Notes: generated from the sequence alone by a model not told the origin. A stretch of 64,000 nucleotides of DNA from Nocardia goodfellowii (GCF_017875645.1 NZ_JAGGMR010000001.1:3720001-3784000), one strand, 5' to 3'; shown: positions 18,621-27,935, counted from the stretch's first letter. A program made the numbers and translations.

Positions 18621-19007
18621 CTACTCGACCGGCTCGACCCGGCGCCGGAGCAGGCAAAATTCGTTGCCCTCCGGGTCGGCGAGGACATGCCACGAGGCCG
18701 CGCCGGGCTGGCCGATGTCGACCCTCCGCGCACCCAGGGCGAGCAGTCGTTCCAGCTCGGCGTCCTGATCGCGGTCGGTGGGGTTCACGTCGAAGTGCAA
18801 CGGCAGTTTGCCGCCCCCCGGCGCGCTGCCGCCCGCGAAGACGAGGGTGGGCTGCGGTCCGCCGAAACCGGCTTCGGGCGGGCCGATCTCCAGGTGGGTG
18901 TCGCCCTCCCAGCCCAGCTCGACGTAGCCGAGGACTTCGCACCAGAAGTCCGCCAGCCGTTGGGGATCGGCACAGTCGATGACCAGTTCGGTGATCCTGC
19001 AAGACAT
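18621..19007 (-). CDS. VOC-superfamily (glyoxalase-like) protein
   Basis: This 128-residue cytosolic protein carries paired beta-alpha-beta-beta-beta modules. MSCRITELVIDCADPQRLAD begins the first module and LHFDVNPTDRDQDAELERLL the second, ending WHVLADPEGNEFCLL, a standard VOC C-terminal block with a metal-ligand Glu position. It could be a glyoxalase, dioxygenase or antibiotic-binding protein. The subfamily cannot be decided. A TAATGT hexamer 9 nt before the ATG suggests leaderless transcription. Confidence 0.75.
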   Translation of the reverse strand: MSCRITELVIDCADPQRLADFWCEVLGYVELGWEGDTHLEIGPPEAGFGGPQPTLVFAGGSAPGGGKLPLHFDVNPTDRDQDAELERLLALGARRVDIGQPGAASWHVLADPEGNEFCLLRRRVEPVE

Positions 19008-19080
19008 GCGCGCGACATTAGCGGGCGAGGCGGTGCGAGGCGACAGGTTTTCGGCGGGCGGGGCCGGTGTGCCTCCCGTA

Positions 19081-22000
19081 TCAGCCGCGGCCGTCGGGGA
19101 CCTGCGCGACCGACGATCCGAGCGTGGCCGCGGCCAGTTCCCTCCAATTCGCCTGCGCGCCTCCGGCGCTCACCTCGGCGAACCTGTCGGCCCCGAGCCG
19201 GTCGCGCGTGGTCTGCTCGATCCGCGTCACGTCGGGCTGGGAACGATCCGGGAGACCGAGCACGCCGGTGCTCGCCGCCAGCAGCCGCGCGGCCTGCTCG
19301 TGCCGGTCCTCGCGCAGTGCCAGGTCCGCGAGCCCGAGCAGCGCGCGGGCGAGCAGCACCGGATGACCTGCCTCGGTGGCCGCCTGCAACGCCGCGGCGC
19401 GGTGCGCGCGGGCGGTGTCGAGATCCTCGGTCACGTAGCCGAGCAGGTCTCGCAGTATGCCGCGAACGTTCGGTTGCTCGACGTCATCGCCCAGCAGGGT
19501 TGTGGCGGTGGCGATTTGCCGATGTGTCTGCTCGGAGTCGCCACTCCAGCGGGCGAGTTCGGCTTTCGTCAGGGCCAACTCCGCCAGCGCGTTCGGCCAC
19601 GCGACCCGTTCCGCGGACCGCTGCGCCTCGGCCATGGCGGCGGCGCTGGACGCCGAATCGCCCAGCAGCCAATACAATTGGGCCTGCCGCGACCGCATCG
19701 GCACCACATCCTCGGTGGCGCCGAGTTCGACGACGACCGCGATCGCCTGCTCGTAGTGTTCGCACGCGGCCGCGAATTCGCCGCGCATGGCGATTCGGTT
19801 GGCCAGTTCGGTCTGGGCGAACGAGATCCCCCAGCGGTCACCGATCACCCGGAACTCGGCCAGCGCCGTCGCCAGATAGCCGTCGGCGTCCGTGCCGCCG
19901 TCGCCGAGCTGGGTCCGGATCTTGCCGAGATGTAGCCGTCCCATGGCCCGCACCCAGGGGTCCGCGTCCTCCAGCAGCACCTCCCATGCGGGCAGAAACT
20001 CCTCCGGCGAGCGCAGCATGCGTTCCAGCGGAGCCGCGAAGCTCACCGCCGGGTGCCAGCCCGGCACCCGGCGGCTGATGTCGTAGGCCTTACGAATCCA
20101 TTCCGCCGCGTAGAACTGGTCTGCCTGCCGCCCGGCGGACAGGAATTGGACGACCAGCCCGTACACCACGCCCCGGGTCTCCTCGGGCACCTCGCCGGGC
20201 AGTGCGACGGCGGCCATGATCAGCTCGCTGCCCTCTGTCTTGTGCCCGCCGAGCCACCAATACCAGCCGGCGGCCGCGGCGAGCCGCATCGCCTCCTCGG
20301 CCGCACCGGCCGCGAGCGCGCCCCGCATCGCCGCGCCGATATTGTCGTGCTCGGCCTCGAGGACGGCGAGCCATTCCAGTTGCTCGGCCCGGCGTAAACG
20401 CGGTTCCGCTGTTTCGGCGAGCTCGGTGAAGAAGGCGAGGTGTGCGCGGCGGGTGAGTTCCGCTTCGCCCGCCTCCACCAAACGCTGTGCGGCGTACTCC
20501 TTGATGGTGCCGAGCATTCGGTAGCGCGGCGTCGGATCGTCGACGGTGAGAATCAGCGATTTCTCGGTCAGGGCGGTCAGCAGGTCGAGCACGTCACCCG
20601 TGCCGTCCGCGCAGACTCGTTCGGCCGCCTCCGGGCTCGCGCCGCCGGAGAACACCGAAAGTCTGCGCAGCACAACGCGTTCGGCCTCGGAAAGCAGCTC
20701 CCAGCTCCAGTCGACCACCGCGCGTAAAGTCCGATGCCGCGGCAGCGCGGCCCGGCTGCCGCCGGTCAGCAGGCGAAATCGGTCGTCGAGCCGGTGCGCG
20801 AGCTGATCCAGGGACATGCCGCGCAACCGGGCCGCGGCGAGTTCGATCGCCAGCGGCATGCCGTCCAGTGCCCGGCACACGCGCGCCAAGGTCGACAGCG
20901 TGTGCGGATCGGTCGTGAGATCTTTGCGCACCGCGGCGGCTCGGGCGAGCAGTAGCTGGGTGGCGGGAGCGGACAGGATCGCACCGGGGTCGGCGTCCGC
21001 GGCGGGCAGGTCCAGCGGCGCCACCGGCCACAGCGCCTCACCGGTGATGCCGAGCGGTTCGCGGCTCGTCGCCAGGATTCGCAGCCGCGGGCACTCGCCG
21101 AGCACACGATGGGCGAAGGTCGCCGCGGATTCGATGACATGCTCGCAGTTGTCCAGTATCAGCAGCATCGACCGTTCGCGGACCGCGGCGATGAACCGTT
21201 CCACCGGCTCCGCGTCGGGCGCCTCGCCGAGCAGCGCGTCCCGGAGCTTGAGCGCGCCCAGCGCCGCTTGCGCCACGTCACCGTCGGCGCCGATCGCCGC
21301 GAGTTCGACCATCCAGGCGCCCTGCGGGAGTTCGCCGAGCATCGTGTGCGCGGTCTCGGTGGCCAATCTGGTTTTGCCCGAGCCGCCCGGCCCGACCAGG
21401 GTGGTGAGCCGATGGCTGCCGATGAGCTCGCGGACCGCGGCCAGATCGGCGTCCTTGCCGATGAAACCGGTCAGCTCGGCGCGTAAGTTGTGCTGCCGCT
21501 GCACCTCCCGCCGCCCGAGCTCGCCGCGCAGGAGTGCGACGTGCAGCGCGGACAGCTCCGGGGAGGGGTCGACGCCGAGTTCGTCGGCCAGTGTCTCCCG
21601 GGCCCGCTCGTAGACCTGGAGCGCGTCGGTGTCGCGACCGGTCGCGATCAGCGCCCGCATCAATGCGGCGATCAGCCGTTCCCGCATCGGGTGCGCGGCT
21701 ACCAGATCGGTCAGTTCGGTGACCAGCTCCGCGCCGTGGCCGAGCTCGATCTCGGCATCGAACCGGTCCTCCATGGCGGTCAGGCGCAGGGCCTCGAGCC
21801 GGGTGACGGCCGCGTCGAACGCCGCGCTTTCCGCCAGACCGACGTCCTGCATGGCCGGACCGCGCCACAGGGCGAGCGCTTCGCGTAGTCGCCGCGGCTG
21901 CTCCGCACCGCGAGCCTGGGCGACGAGTTGTTCGAAACGGACGGCGTCGACGGCGTCGGGGCGCACCCGTAGCCGGTAGCCGTCGGTCTGGCCCTCGACC

Positions 22001-22233
22001 ACGCCGTCGGGGAGGGCCTTACGCAGCCGGGATACCAACCGGTGCAGGGAATTCGCCGCGTCGGCCGGTGGCTGCTCGCCCCAGACCCAATCGATCAGGG
22101 TGGCTTTGGCGACCGCGTGACCCGGTTCGAGGGCGAGCGCCACCAACAGCCCACGTAGCCGCGCGCCCGGCACGTCGGCGAAACCGCCGTCGTCCGTGCG
22201 GACTTCGAAAGGTCCCAGAATCCCGATCTGCAC
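19081..22233 (-). CDS. SARP/AfsR-type regulator with BTAD, NTPase and TPR-like domains
   Basis: This 1050-residue transcriptional activator follows the AfsR plan. Residues 1-90 form an OmpR-like winged helix (QIGILGPFEVRTDDGGFADV). About 95-245 is the bacterial transcriptional activation domain (ALRLTAMEDRFDAEIELGHG). About 280-560 is an ATPase with Walker A GPGGSGKTRL, Walker B-like MLLILDNCEH and REPLG. The long C-terminus is rich in alpha-helical repeats. GTG at 22233 is chosen because it begins directly at the winged helix. It is divergent from the P450-ferredoxin operon, and three 11-bp direct repeats in the shared promoter are the expected SARP site. It is probably the pathway-specific activator of that operon. 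Confidence 0.85.
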   Translation of the reverse strand: MQIGILGPFEVRTDDGGFADVPGARLRGLLVALALEPGHAVAKATLIDWVWGEQPPADAANSLHRLVSRLRKALPDGVVEGQTDGYRLRVRPDAVDAVRFEQLVAQARGAEQPRRLREALALWRGPAMQDVGLAESAAFDAAVTRLEALRLTAMEDRFDAEIELGHGAELVTELTDLVAAHPMRERLIAALMRALIATGRDTDALQVYERARETLADELGVDPSPELSALHVALLRGELGRREVQRQHNLRAELTGFIGKDADLAAVRELIGSHRLTTLVGPGGSGKTRLATETAHTMLGELPQGAWMVELAAIGADGDVAQAALGALKLRDALLGEAPDAEPVERFIAAVRERSMLLILDNCEHVIESAATFAHRVLGECPRLRILATSREPLGITGEALWPVAPLDLPAADADPGAILSAPATQLLLARAAAVRKDLTTDPHTLSTLARVCRALDGMPLAIELAAARLRGMSLDQLAHRLDDRFRLLTGGSRAALPRHRTLRAVVDWSWELLSEAERVVLRRLSVFSGGASPEAAERVCADGTGDVLDLLTALTEKSLILTVDDPTPRYRMLGTIKEYAAQRLVEAGEAELTRRAHLAFFTELAETAEPRLRRAEQLEWLAVLEAEHDNIGAAMRGALAAGAAEEAMRLAAAAGWYWWLGGHKTEGSELIMAAVALPGEVPEETRGVVYGLVVQFLSAGRQADQFYAAEWIRKAYDISRRVPGWHPAVSFAAPLERMLRSPEEFLPAWEVLLEDADPWVRAMGRLHLGKIRTQLGDGGTDADGYLATALAEFRVIGDRWGISFAQTELANRIAMRGEFAAACEHYEQAIAVVVELGATEDVVPMRSRQAQLYWLLGDSASSAAAMAEAQRSAERVAWPNALAELALTKAELARWSGDSEQTHRQIATATTLLGDDVEQPNVRGILRDLLGYVTEDLDTARAHRAAALQAATEAGHPVLLARALLGLADLALREDRHEQAARLLAASTGVLGLPDRSQPDVTRIEQTTRDRLGADRFAEVSAGGAQANWRELAAATLGSSVAQVPDGRG

Positions 22234-22284
22234 CAGCCGATCTTGCCACGGGCGGTCGGACGCCTCCGATCGCCGACCGGAGCT

Positions 22285-22317
22285 GGTGTCAGGGCCGTGA
22301 CAGTCCGGTGTCAGGCC
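22285..22317 (+). promoter_or_regulatory. Three tandem 11-bp direct repeats, probable SARP binding site
   Basis: The units are GGTGTCAGGGC, CGTGACAGTCC and GGTGTCAGGCC, laid head to tail. An 11-bp period of heptamer-like TGTCAGG repeats upstream of the promoter is the known mode of SARP/AfsR recognition. The site lies between the divergent SARP gene and the P450 gene it probably activates. Confidence 0.65.
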
Positions 22318-22355
22318 CGGCGGCGAGTGTTGTCCCAACGACGAAAGGACATCCG

Positions 22356-23567
22356 ATGACTCAGCCGGTTTCCCTCCCGAACGGACTGCCCATGGAGCGC
22401 AACGCGGGCCCCTTCGACCCGCCCCGCGAGATCACCGAGTTGCGCGCGGTGCGACCGGTCAGTCCGCTGGCTTTCCCCGACGGCCACCAGGGCTGGCTCG
22501 TCACCGGATACGACGCGGCCCGCGAACTCATGGCCGACACCCGGTTCAGCTCCCGCCAGGACATCGGCATCGTCCATGTGCCGTACGAGGTTCCGGGCAT
22601 GCCCGTCCAGACCGAGCCGTCCCCGCAGATGCCGGGTCTGTTCATCGCCATGGACCCGCCGGACCATACGCGGTTGCGCCGCAAGCTCACCGGCGCGTTC
22701 ACCGTCAAACGCATGAAGCAGCTCGAAGACCACATCGTCGAGATCACCGAGCGGCAGTTGGACGAGATGGCGCGGATGACCCCGCCGGTCGACCTGGTGT
22801 CGGCGTTCGCGCTGCCGGTGCCCTCGCTGGTGATCTGCGAAATGCTCGGCGTCCCTTACGAAGACCGGGAGACCTTCCAGGTCAACTCCGCCCAGTTCCT
22901 GGTCAAGGACCAGACCCTCGAGGAGAAGATGGGCGCGCTCATCGCGATCAACACCTATCTGGCCGGGCTGGTCACCCGCAAGCGCGCCGAACCCGGCGAC
23001 GACCTGCTCTCCGATCTGGCCGCCGATGACGACCTCACGATCGAGGAGCTGGTCGGCATCGCCTTCCTGCTGCTGCTAGCGGGCCACGAGACCACCGCGA
23101 ACATGCTGGCGCTGGGCACTTTCGCGCTGCTCGAGCATCCCGACCAGCTGGCCGAACTGCGCGCCGACCCCCAGCTGTTTCCCGGCGCTGTCGAGGAACT
23201 GCTGCGCTACCTGTCGGTCGCCGACATCTTCTACCGCTACGCCACCGAGGATCTCGAACTCGGCGGCGAACTGATCGGCAAGGGCTCGACCGTCGTCGTG
23301 TCCCTGCTGGCCGCCAACCGCGATCCCCAGCGTTTCGACAACGCCGACGCCCTGGACCTCCGCCGCGACACCCGAGGTCGTCTGGCCTTCGGTCACGGTG
23401 TGCACAGTTGCCTCGGTCAGCAGCTGGCGCGCATCGAGATGCGTGCCGGTTTCGAGGGATTGCTGCGCCGCTTCCCGACCCTGGCGCTTGCCGTCCCCGC
23501 CGCCGAGGTGCCACTCCGGACGGACATGAACATCTATGGCGTCCACGAACTTCCGGTTACCTGGTAG
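22356..23567 (+). CDS. Cytochrome P450
   Basis: This 403-residue soluble bacterial P450 of the CYP105-like type catalyses hydroxylation or epoxidation. Hallmarks are the I-helix LLLLAGHETTANM near residue 240, the ExxR motif in VEELLRYL, and the heme loop FGHGVHSCLGQQLARIEMRA with axial Cys352. ATG at 22356 follows GAAAGGAC. A 3Fe-4S ferredoxin gene follows after 28 bp and is its probable electron donor. The reductase is not in the window. The substrate is unknown. Confidence 0.9.
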   Translation: MTQPVSLPNGLPMERNAGPFDPPREITELRAVRPVSPLAFPDGHQGWLVTGYDAARELMADTRFSSRQDIGIVHVPYEVPGMPVQTEPSPQMPGLFIAMDPPDHTRLRRKLTGAFTVKRMKQLEDHIVEITERQLDEMARMTPPVDLVSAFALPVPSLVICEMLGVPYEDRETFQVNSAQFLVKDQTLEEKMGALIAINTYLAGLVTRKRAEPGDDLLSDLAADDDLTIEELVGIAFLLLLAGHETTANMLALGTFALLEHPDQLAELRADPQLFPGAVEELLRYLSVADIFYRYATEDLELGGELIGKGSTVVVSLLAANRDPQRFDNADALDLRRDTRGRLAFGHGVHSCLGQQLARIEMRAGFEGLLRRFPTLALAVPAAEVPLRTDMNIYGVHELPVTW

Positions 23568-23595
23568 CCCGGTCGAGTACGGAAGGAGGGGGATG

Positions 23596-23787
23596 ATGCG
23601 AATCTCCGCGAACTACGAACGCTGCATCGGGGCGGGCATGTGCGCGCTGCTCGCACCGGATGTCTTCGATCAGGACGAGGACGACGGCCGGGTCCGGGTG
23701 TCCGGCGCCCGACCGCAGGGCAGCGACTCGGCGGTACGGGAGGCGGTGGAGGCGTGTCCGTCCGGCGCGCTCACCATCATCGAGTGA
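23596..23787 (+). CDS. 3Fe-4S ferredoxin
   Basis: This 63-residue electron carrier has cluster ligands Cys10, Cys16 and Cys54 in ERCIGAGMCALLAPDVFD and EACPSGAL. The missing fourth Cys is standard for P450-partner 3Fe-4S ferredoxins. Of two adjacent ATGs, 23596 has the better spacing (6 nt) to AGGAGG. It is co-transcribed with the P450 and should deliver electrons to it. Confidence 0.88.
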   Translation: MRISANYERCIGAGMCALLAPDVFDQDEDDGRVRVSGARPQGSDSAVREAVEACPSGALTIIE

Positions 23788-23792
23788 TTCGA

Positions 23793-24362
23793 TCAGTTCC
23801 GTTTCAAGCTGCCGACACTCAGTGATCCGGGCGCCGCCGGACGCACCTCCTTGGTCACCTCTCGGACGTAGGTTTCGGGATCCTTGTCGACGGGCGTGAC
23901 ACCGGCGAAGTTGCGCGCCTCGTAAGCCGCGAAGGTGACAGCCAGCTGGTGGCGTCGCGACAAACCGGCCAGGCGCCGGAAGTCGGTGAGACCCTCGCGT
24001 TCTTCCTCGGCCATATGATCGCTGTTCGCCAGGTTCGCCGCCGCGACAGCCGCGTACCAGTTGTCGGTGCCGACCTGATGACGCGCCACCTCGGCGACCG
24101 CGTCCCGGATCTCGTTATGGTCGTGGATGGCGTCGAGCGTCTCGTCCTTCACCCCACTCGCCTTCCGGGCCGCGATACCGACCTCCAGCAGCGCCGGGTA
24201 GAAGATCTCCTCCTCTGCCAGCGCGTGCAGCTCCAGGAACGCCGCCAGCCTGTCCCAGATCGCGGCGAGCACAGCGGTCTCGGACCGATCGATCTGCTCC
24301 AGCATCGCGAACAGCCGCCGCTGTTCGCGATGGTCGTCAAGGATCAGCTCGGTTATATCCAC
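23793..24362 (-). CDS. Hemerythrin HHE-domain protein
   Basis: This 189-residue four-helix protein probably binds a di-iron centre. Candidate ligands are in LDDHREQRRL, LELHALAEEEIFYPALLE, HDHNEIRD and SDHMAEEEREG, the His/Glu spacing of the HHE domain. The C-terminal extension (about residues 130-189) has no recognisable motif. The GTG at 24362 follows GGGAGG. Such proteins sense or buffer oxygen, NO or iron. The role here is unproven. The 236 bp upstream show no convincing gene. Confidence 0.8.
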   Translation of the reverse strand: MDITELILDDHREQRRLFAMLEQIDRSETAVLAAIWDRLAAFLELHALAEEEIFYPALLEVGIAARKASGVKDETLDAIHDHNEIRDAVAEVARHQVGTDNWYAAVAAANLANSDHMAEEEREGLTDFRRLAGLSRRHQLAVTFAAYEARNFAGVTPVDKDPETYVREVTKEVRPAAPGSLSVGSLKRN

Positions 24363-24598
24363 CAATTCCTCCCTTGATTCCGCCCCTTGGATCGACGATA
24401 ACCCACCGGCTTCCGTGCAAACCTCCTCCACAGACGGCTCGGCGGGTTGGATCCGCGGGTTGCCGTCGCCCGCGGCACCGGCAAGTTCGCTGTCGCTCGC
24501 GAAACCTGCTGTTGCCCAGCGGGTCTCGTATACCGAGATCCGTCTGCCGTGTGTCGATCGCGAGGGACCCGCGACGCCGCTGGTACTGGTTCGCCGGT

Positions 24599-25111
24599 TC
24601 AGTCCGGGCAGAGGTGCGTGATCGGCAGGCCGTGCCGGGCGCGCAGGCGCTCGGCCACCAGCGAGCGGTGGCACGCCGCCGGATCGCGTTCGACACAGAG
24701 CAGGGCGGTCACCGTATCTGCCGGCAGGCCGGCCACGAGTCGGCCGAGATCGAACTGGTCGAGGATCTCGCGGGTGTAGCGCTCGGTGTAGTCGGCCGCC
24801 AGCTCGACACGGTTGCGCTTGCCGACACCCCGGCGGTCGTCTTCGCGGTACTGCAGCAGGCGTAGCTCGGTCGTCGGGGCCAAGTCCTTTACGTGCCGGT
24901 AGTCGATGGCCGACGCGGCGAGTGCGCGCTGGAGCCGGGCCGAGTTGGCCCAGGAATAGTCGGGGCCTCGGACGCCGCGACGCTGGCGCAGGTCGAGCAG
25001 CACACCCACGCCCGCGCCGGTGAGTTGATCGAGGAAGCCCGCGGCCGTGAAGCCGTAGACGCCGATCGTCACGAGGTGCCGCCGCGCCGCCCTCGACGGG
25101 GTCTCTGTCAT
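24599..25111 (-). CDS. DUF488-family protein
   Basis: This 170-residue cytosolic protein has the DUF488 pattern: TIGVYGFTAAGFLDQL at the start, a conserved basic segment (LLDLRQRRGVRG), the late YREDDRRGVGKRNR region, and ALLCVERDPAACHRSLVAER near the C-terminus. Biochemical function is not established for the family. It is divergent from a WYL regulator with only 63 bp between them, which may control it. ATG at 25111 is used. Confidence 0.75.
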   Translation of the reverse strand: MTETPSRAARRHLVTIGVYGFTAAGFLDQLTGAGVGVLLDLRQRRGVRGPDYSWANSARLQRALAASAIDYRHVKDLAPTTELRLLQYREDDRRGVGKRNRVELAADYTERYTREILDQFDLGRLVAGLPADTVTALLCVERDPAACHRSLVAERLRARHGLPITHLCPD

Positions 25112-25174
25112 GCGGAACAGCCTCGCAGCGAATCACGACATCCTCTGTCGGGTATTGCTGGCATAGTTTTTCGT

Positions 25175-26194
25175 ATGCGCGCCGATCGGTTGGTTTCGCT
25201 GGTGCTGTTGCTGCGCCGGCACGATCGGCTGTCGGCGACCGAGCTGGCCCGCGAACTGGAAGTGTCCACGCGCACCGTGTTGCGTGATATCGAGGCGCTG
25301 TCCGCGGCCGGGGTCCCGGTCTACGCCGAACGCGGCCGGCACGGCGGTTTCGCTTTGCTGCCGGGCTTCCGGACCGAGCTCACCGGACTCAACCACGAGG
25401 AAGCGCTCGCCTTGCTGGTCGCCGGATCCCGGCGTGGCGCACAGGCATTCGGCCTCGGCTCGGCGCTCGCCTCCGCCATGCGCAAAGTGGTCGACGCGCT
25501 GCCGGAAAGCTATCGGGACACCGCGAACGACGCCGCTCGGCGGCTGCTCATCGACCCCGAGATCGACCTGCTCTCGCGACGGCTGGACGCCGAGGAGGTG
25601 CCCGGCACCATGACCGAGATCCGCCGCGCCGTCTTCGCCGGACACAAGCTGCGCATCCACTACGCCGCTGTGAACGAGAGCCCGCGGTGGCGCACGGTGG
25701 ACCCGATCGGCCTGGTCACCGTGCGCGGCCGGGGCTACCTGCTGGCCACCAGGTCGGGCGCGGACCGCACCTACCGGTTGTCCCGGATCGCGGCCGCCGA
25801 GGAACTCGCCGAGCCGGCACAGCGACCCGATCGAGTCGACCTGGACCGGATCTGGCAGGAACGCAGCACACGGTTCCGGACCGGCGGGGACCAGGTCACC
25901 GTGCTGGTGCGGATGAACCCGGCGCGCCGGGAACAACTCGTGGGCACCGCGCTGTCGGTCCGTACCGAAGAAACCGATCCGGAGGGCCGGCTGCGACTCG
26001 AGGTGACCTTCCAAGATCCGGCGCACGCGGAATGGGCGCTGTGGCAGCTCGCCGCGGATGCGGAAGCCCTTGCCCCGCAATGGTTGCGCGCCGCCATGCG
26101 GGACCGGGCCGCTGTGATCGCCGCTCGGTACCAGGAGCCGGACCGGGTCGGTGGGGAGACGGACCGATTTGGCGGGGACTACTCCGCTGGGTGA
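25175..26194 (+). CDS. WYL-domain (YafY-type) transcriptional regulator
   Basis: The product is a 339-residue regulator. The N-terminal winged helix (LSATELARELEVSTRTVLRD) is followed by a helical linker, the WYL domain (AGHKLRIHYAAVNESPRWRT, then DPIGLVTVRGRGYLLA) and a WCX dimerisation extension. WYL proteins often bind nucleotides or nucleic acid and control stress or DNA-damage genes. The ATG at 25175 has no clear ribosome binding site. It is divergent from the DUF488 gene, and its 3' end overlaps the convergent membrane-protein gene by 16 bp. Confidence 0.83.
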   Translation: MRADRLVSLVLLLRRHDRLSATELARELEVSTRTVLRDIEALSAAGVPVYAERGRHGGFALLPGFRTELTGLNHEEALALLVAGSRRGAQAFGLGSALASAMRKVVDALPESYRDTANDAARRLLIDPEIDLLSRRLDAEEVPGTMTEIRRAVFAGHKLRIHYAAVNESPRWRTVDPIGLVTVRGRGYLLATRSGADRTYRLSRIAAAEELAEPAQRPDRVDLDRIWQERSTRFRTGGDQVTVLVRMNPARREQLVGTALSVRTEETDPEGRLRLEVTFQDPAHAEWALWQLAADAEALAPQWLRAAMRDRAAVIAARYQEPDRVGGETDRFGGDYSAG

Positions 26195-26586
26195 GGCTCC
26201 GACGGGTCGCGCGATGTGCGGGTCCGGACGAACGCGAGGAGGAAGGCCACCGCGAAGGCCGCGTGGATGACCAGGAATACCCGTGCGAGGTCGCGTGCGT
26301 GACCGGTCGCCACACCGACGACGTCGTTGGCGGCGACTACCCCGAAGCCGATCAGGTTGGCCGCCAGTACGGCGTCGCGGACCGGTGACGGTGTCGCGTT
26401 GCGGCACAACCAGTTCAGTGCCGCGATCCCCAGGAACGGACCGCCGAGCAGACGAAGTAGTGCGACGAGCTCCGAAGGCGGGTTCTCGGGCACGGCGTCT
26501 ATCCCGAACCGCACGGGGACGATCAGCAGTGCGAGCCCGATGGCGAGCAGATAGCTGGCGGCGATGATGAGAAGCGGTTTGATCAT
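26179..26586 (-). CDS. Small integral membrane protein
   Basis: The product is a 135-residue hypothetical protein with four predicted transmembrane helices: LLIIAASYLLAIGLALLIVP, GGPFLGIAALNWL, VLAANLIGFGVVAANDVVGV and FLVIHAAFAVAFLLAFV. The cytoplasmic tail is charged (RTRTSRDPSEPHPAE). GGGAG precedes the ATG at 26586. It resembles conserved actinobacterial membrane proteins of unknown role. I cannot assign a function. Confidence 0.7.
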   Translation of the reverse strand: MIKPLLIIAASYLLAIGLALLIVPVRFGIDAVPENPPSELVALLRLLGGPFLGIAALNWLCRNATPSPVRDAVLAANLIGFGVVAANDVVGVATGHARDLARVFLVIHAAFAVAFLLAFVRTRTSRDPSEPHPAE

Positions 26587-26690
26587 GTGTACGGCTCCCG
26601 TCTGAACAAGCCCGGCTCGTCCTGATCCTAAGGCAGCGGAGGCATCCGTGTAGCCGACTTACGGGCTGCTGGGTTCGAGCCGGGCGGGTG

Positions 26691-26722
26691 CGGCAGCGCA
26701 TACTTCGCGCGTCACGCTGCCG
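26691..26722 (-). terminator. Hairpin terminator downstream of the gene ending at 26735
   Basis: CGGCAGCG (26691-26698) pairs with CGCTGCCG (26715-26722), 13 bp past the stop codon on the minus strand. There is no long T tract, as is common in actinobacteria. Confidence 0.5.
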
Positions 26723-26734
26723 CGATAGTCGGAT

Positions 26735-27280
26735 TCAGCGCTGTTTGGCGGGAATAGGCTCTACCCCAGCGGATTTCGCGGCCGCCTCGAGATGCTCTCG
26801 CGCCTTCTGGTCCGCGATATCGGTGGGATAGTCCGGCAGCGGAACCCCCTTCTGGATTTCTCGGACCTGTCGCGGATCGAGCTCCAGCACCCCGCAGACC
26901 CGCTCTCCGCCCGGGGTGGCGATGCCGCTGCGATACAGCGTGACCGGTGGACTCAGCCTGCCGAGGTCCTGCCGGGCGTGTGCCAGCAACCAGTCACCGA
27001 CCGGGCCCCGCCGAGCATGAATGATGCGAACCACCGCGAAAGGGCGACGCGAGTCGGGTGTGACTGGGTGAATCCGTTCGGTGGTGAGAACACCGATGGC
27101 TTTCGAGTCCCGGCGGTCGATCACCACCCACCCCCAGTCCCACTTCACCGGTTGGTCAGCGGGTGGGTCGACTGGCTGGATATCCAGATCATCCAAGCTC
27201 GGCGGTGGTAGGGGCACGCCTCGAGTCTGAGCGAGAACGGCCGAAGAATCGCTACGCCACGCAGAGCGCGCGGACGCCAC
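26735..27280 (-). CDS. Hypothetical protein
   Basis: The product is a protein of up to 181 residues with no recognised family. The core contains KWDWGWVVIDRRDSKAIGVL and GVLELDPRQVREIQKGVPLP, which look like real globular coding sequence. There is no signal peptide or membrane segment. The start is uncertain. GTG at 27280 is the longest choice, and the first 25 residues look less constrained than the rest, so a later GTG near 27219 or the TTG before DDLDIQ is possible. A hairpin terminator follows. Confidence 0.5.
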   Translation of the reverse strand: MASARSAWRSDSSAVLAQTRGVPLPPPSLDDLDIQPVDPPADQPVKWDWGWVVIDRRDSKAIGVLTTERIHPVTPDSRRPFAVVRIIHARRGPVGDWLLAHARQDLGRLSPPVTLYRSGIATPGGERVCGVLELDPRQVREIQKGVPLPDYPTDIADQKAREHLEAAAKSAGVEPIPAKQR

Positions 27281-27313
27281 CTTCGGCGGACGCGGTAGCC
27301 CCGCCGCGTCCGG

Positions 27314-27904
27314 TCAGCGCACGACACCCGAGATGGCCGCTGTCACGAACTTGTCGACGGCGGCTGCGGTCGGGGGACCGGGGTCGCGGTCGGCGAACAA
27401 TAGATGCGCGCCACCGACCAGCGAGAGGGTGAGGGACTCGATGTCGGCATCGGCGGCCAGGCGGCCCAGCTCCCGCTCATCGCTCAGGTAGGTGGAGATG
27501 GCGGTCGTCGCCTCCGCGAGGATCGCCATGCCGCCGCCGGGCCTGGCTTGACGGAGCCGTGCGCGCAGTCCGTCACGAAAGGTGATGAGCGGGATGATCG
27601 CCACCGGCACCGGTCCGAACAGGACGGTCAGCGCGCCGGTCAGATTGGCGGCCACGGTGCCGGTGCCGGCGGCCGTGCGCAGCGCGCTCGCCTCTGCCTC
27701 GAGCCGTGTGGCGCGGTCGAGGACGAGGTCGGTGAGGAAGGCGTCGAAGTCGGTGAAGTGGCGGTGCAGCACACCTTTTGCGCAGCCCGCTTCGTCGGTG
27801 ACGGCGCGGCTGGTCAGTCCGTTCGGCCCGTCGCGTAGTAGCACGCGCTCGGCGGCGTCGAACAATTGCTGTCGTACGTCGCGAATATGCACCCCAGTCG
27901 GCAC
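27314..27904 (-). CDS. TetR-family transcriptional regulator
   Basis: The product is a 196-residue repressor. The helix-turn-helix is GLTSRAVTDEAGCAKGVLHR followed by HFTDFDAFL, and the rest is a helical effector domain. The GTG at 27904 with AAAGGA 5 nt upstream is preferred. Upstream in-frame ATGs would run through the operator. The gene is divergent from a methyltransferase gene, and two GTGGGC/GCCCAC palindromes lie between them, the second covering the methyltransferase start. It should repress itself and the methyltransferase. Confidence 0.83.
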   Translation of the reverse strand: MPTGVHIRDVRQQLFDAAERVLLRDGPNGLTSRAVTDEAGCAKGVLHRHFTDFDAFLTDLVLDRATRLEAEASALRTAAGTGTVAANLTGALTVLFGPVPVAIIPLITFRDGLRARLRQARPGGGMAILAEATTAISTYLSDERELGRLAADADIESLTLSLVGGAHLLFADRDPGPPTAAAVDKFVTAAISGVVR

Positions 27905-27935
27905 GGAAATCCTTTCGTGAGTCGATCGATTATTG

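Noticed and set aside
24363..24598. An in-frame N-terminal extension of the hemerythrin gene
   Set aside because: The frame is open, but the GTG at 24362 has a strong GGGAGG and fits the family start. The upstream sequence has no start with a binding site.
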